NCBI GenBank assembly: GCA_022865445.1
Contig: JALHSX010000161.1
Coordinates: forward strand, 1-6,481
Origin: Thermoplasmata archaeon
Lineage (GTDB): Archaea > Thermoplasmatota > Thermoplasmata > UBA10834
Length of the DNA stretch: 6,481 nt
Direction: 5' to 3'
Position numbers and translations under genes: made by a program. Below the pieces are notes generated by a model that was not told where the DNA came from, searched no databases, and saw only the letters and a list, made by a program, of their open reading frames with translations. Of the stretch, positions 6,160 through 6,481 are shown piece after piece (the stretch's first letter is position 1; the number at the start of each line of letters is the position of its first letter).

Positions 6160-6481
6160 TTGCCCACCTCCTGCTCCTTGAGGGCGGTCGAGACTGTCAC
6201 CACATTGATCTCCACTGGACATGTCTCAACGCATCTTCCGCAGCCGACGCAAGCCGGCTTGCCGAATTCCCCTATGTACGCCTGCAGCTTGTGCGTGTAC
6301 CAAAGCCTCAGTCTGTCGGCCCTCTTGTCCCTGAAATTGATGCCACCTGCGACAAGCGAATACTCCCTGAACATGCAGCTGTCCCAGTAGCGGTCCCTGG
6401 TGCCTTCCAGCGCTCCAAGCTCGACCTCGTCAATCACATTGTAGCAGTTGCACGTCGGGCAGACCATGCTGCACTGCCCAC
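6156..6481 (-). CDS. hydB: Group 3b hydrogenase (sulfhydrogenase) beta subunit, 4Fe-4S, 5' end beyond window
   Basis: C-terminal part of the iron-sulfur subunit that, with HydG, forms the NAD(P)H- and sulfur-reactive half of sulfhydrogenase. About 107 residues are visible; family members are about 330-370. The frame runs off the right edge, so ATG 6467 is internal. The visible part opens with cysteines of one cluster region (QCSMVCPTCNC), then REYSLVAGGINFRDKRADR, a family hallmark, then a 4Fe-4S motif C-x2-C-x2-C-x3-CP (CVGCGRCVETCP). The AsrA subunit of anaerobic sulfite reductase is built alike, so the fragment alone would be ambiguous, but position directly before hydG-hydD-hydA identifies it. 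It is the most upstream hydrogenase gene seen, and any operon promoter lies outside the window. Its stop codon overlaps the hydG GTG start. Confidence 0.93.
   Translation of the reverse strand, partial: GQCSMVCPTCNCYNVIDEVELGALEGTRDRYWDSCMFREYSLVAGGINFRDKRADRLRLWYTHKLQAYIGEFGKPACVGCGRCVETCPVEINVVTVSTALKEQEVGK
6167..6171 (-). promoter_or_regulatory. ribosome binding site that fixes the hydG start
   Basis: GGAGG (part of GGAGGTG) on the minus strand, 7 bases before GTG 6159 and within the last codons of hydB. It supports GTG 6159 over the far upstream ATG 6222 and the ATG at 6150, which would be 16 bases away. Confidence 0.85.

Noticed and set aside
6160..6222. 21-codon N-terminal extension of hydG to ATG 6222
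   Set aside because: It lies within hydB, is Gly-rich with no family character, and a well-placed GGAGG supports GTG 6159.
1..6481. CRISPR array, tRNA, rRNA, insertion sequence or prophage signal
   Set aside because: No regularly spaced repeats, cloverleaf-like sequence, transposase motif or integrase motif was seen. Nearly all bases belong to the seven genes described.

Overview
The window reads as a fragment of a chromosome from a moderately GC-rich anaerobic archaeon. Four things point that way: a histidine kinase whose phosphoacceptor box is the HDINN-x-NQ type I associate with euryarchaeal kinases, a CTP synthase with an archaeal-looking N-terminus, a complete-looking cytosolic [NiFe]-hydrogenase operon of the group 3b (sulfhydrogenase) type, and a weak archaeal-style TATA element before pyrG. 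Thermoplasmatota is my best guess at the lineage. That placement rests on remembered family resemblance and could be wrong.

Layout. Bases 2-1030 (+) hold the 3' part of a GAF-domain histidine kinase that starts before the window. It converges, with only 4 bases between stop codons, on pyrG (CTP synthase, minus strand, 1035-2645). An 86-base gap upstream of pyrG (2646-2731) carries a possible promoter and an 8-bp inverted repeat that includes the stop codon of the next gene. From 2732 to the right edge everything is on the minus strand and reads, in transcription order (right to left): hydB (3' part, cut by the window edge), hydG, hydD, hydA, then a HycI/HyaD-type hydrogenase maturation protease.

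How the genes work together. HydG (FAD, NAD(P)H-binding, 2Fe-2S) and HydB (4Fe-4S) form the electron-transfer half of the enzyme, and HydD (three Fe-S clusters) and HydA (NiFe active site) the hydrogenase half. By analogy with Pyrococcus sulfhydrogenase, the heterotetramer would interconvert NAD(P)H and H2 in the cytoplasm and may also reduce sulfur or polysulfide. The protease would trim the C-terminal tail of HydA after nickel insertion. All four junctions in this operon overlap (4, 20, 4 and about 46 bases), and hydG, hydD and hydA each have a GGAGG motif exactly 7 bases before the start codon I chose, indicating tight translational coupling. No hyp maturation genes are visible.

No RNA gene, CRISPR array, insertion sequence or transfer signature was seen. 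I did not find an undescribed system. The points most worth a second look are the Cys-x2-Asp in place of the usual Cys-x2-Cys at the proximal cluster of HydD, the overlap in which the protease start codon lies inside the codons for the nickel-binding C-terminus of its substrate, and the inverted repeat ahead of pyrG.
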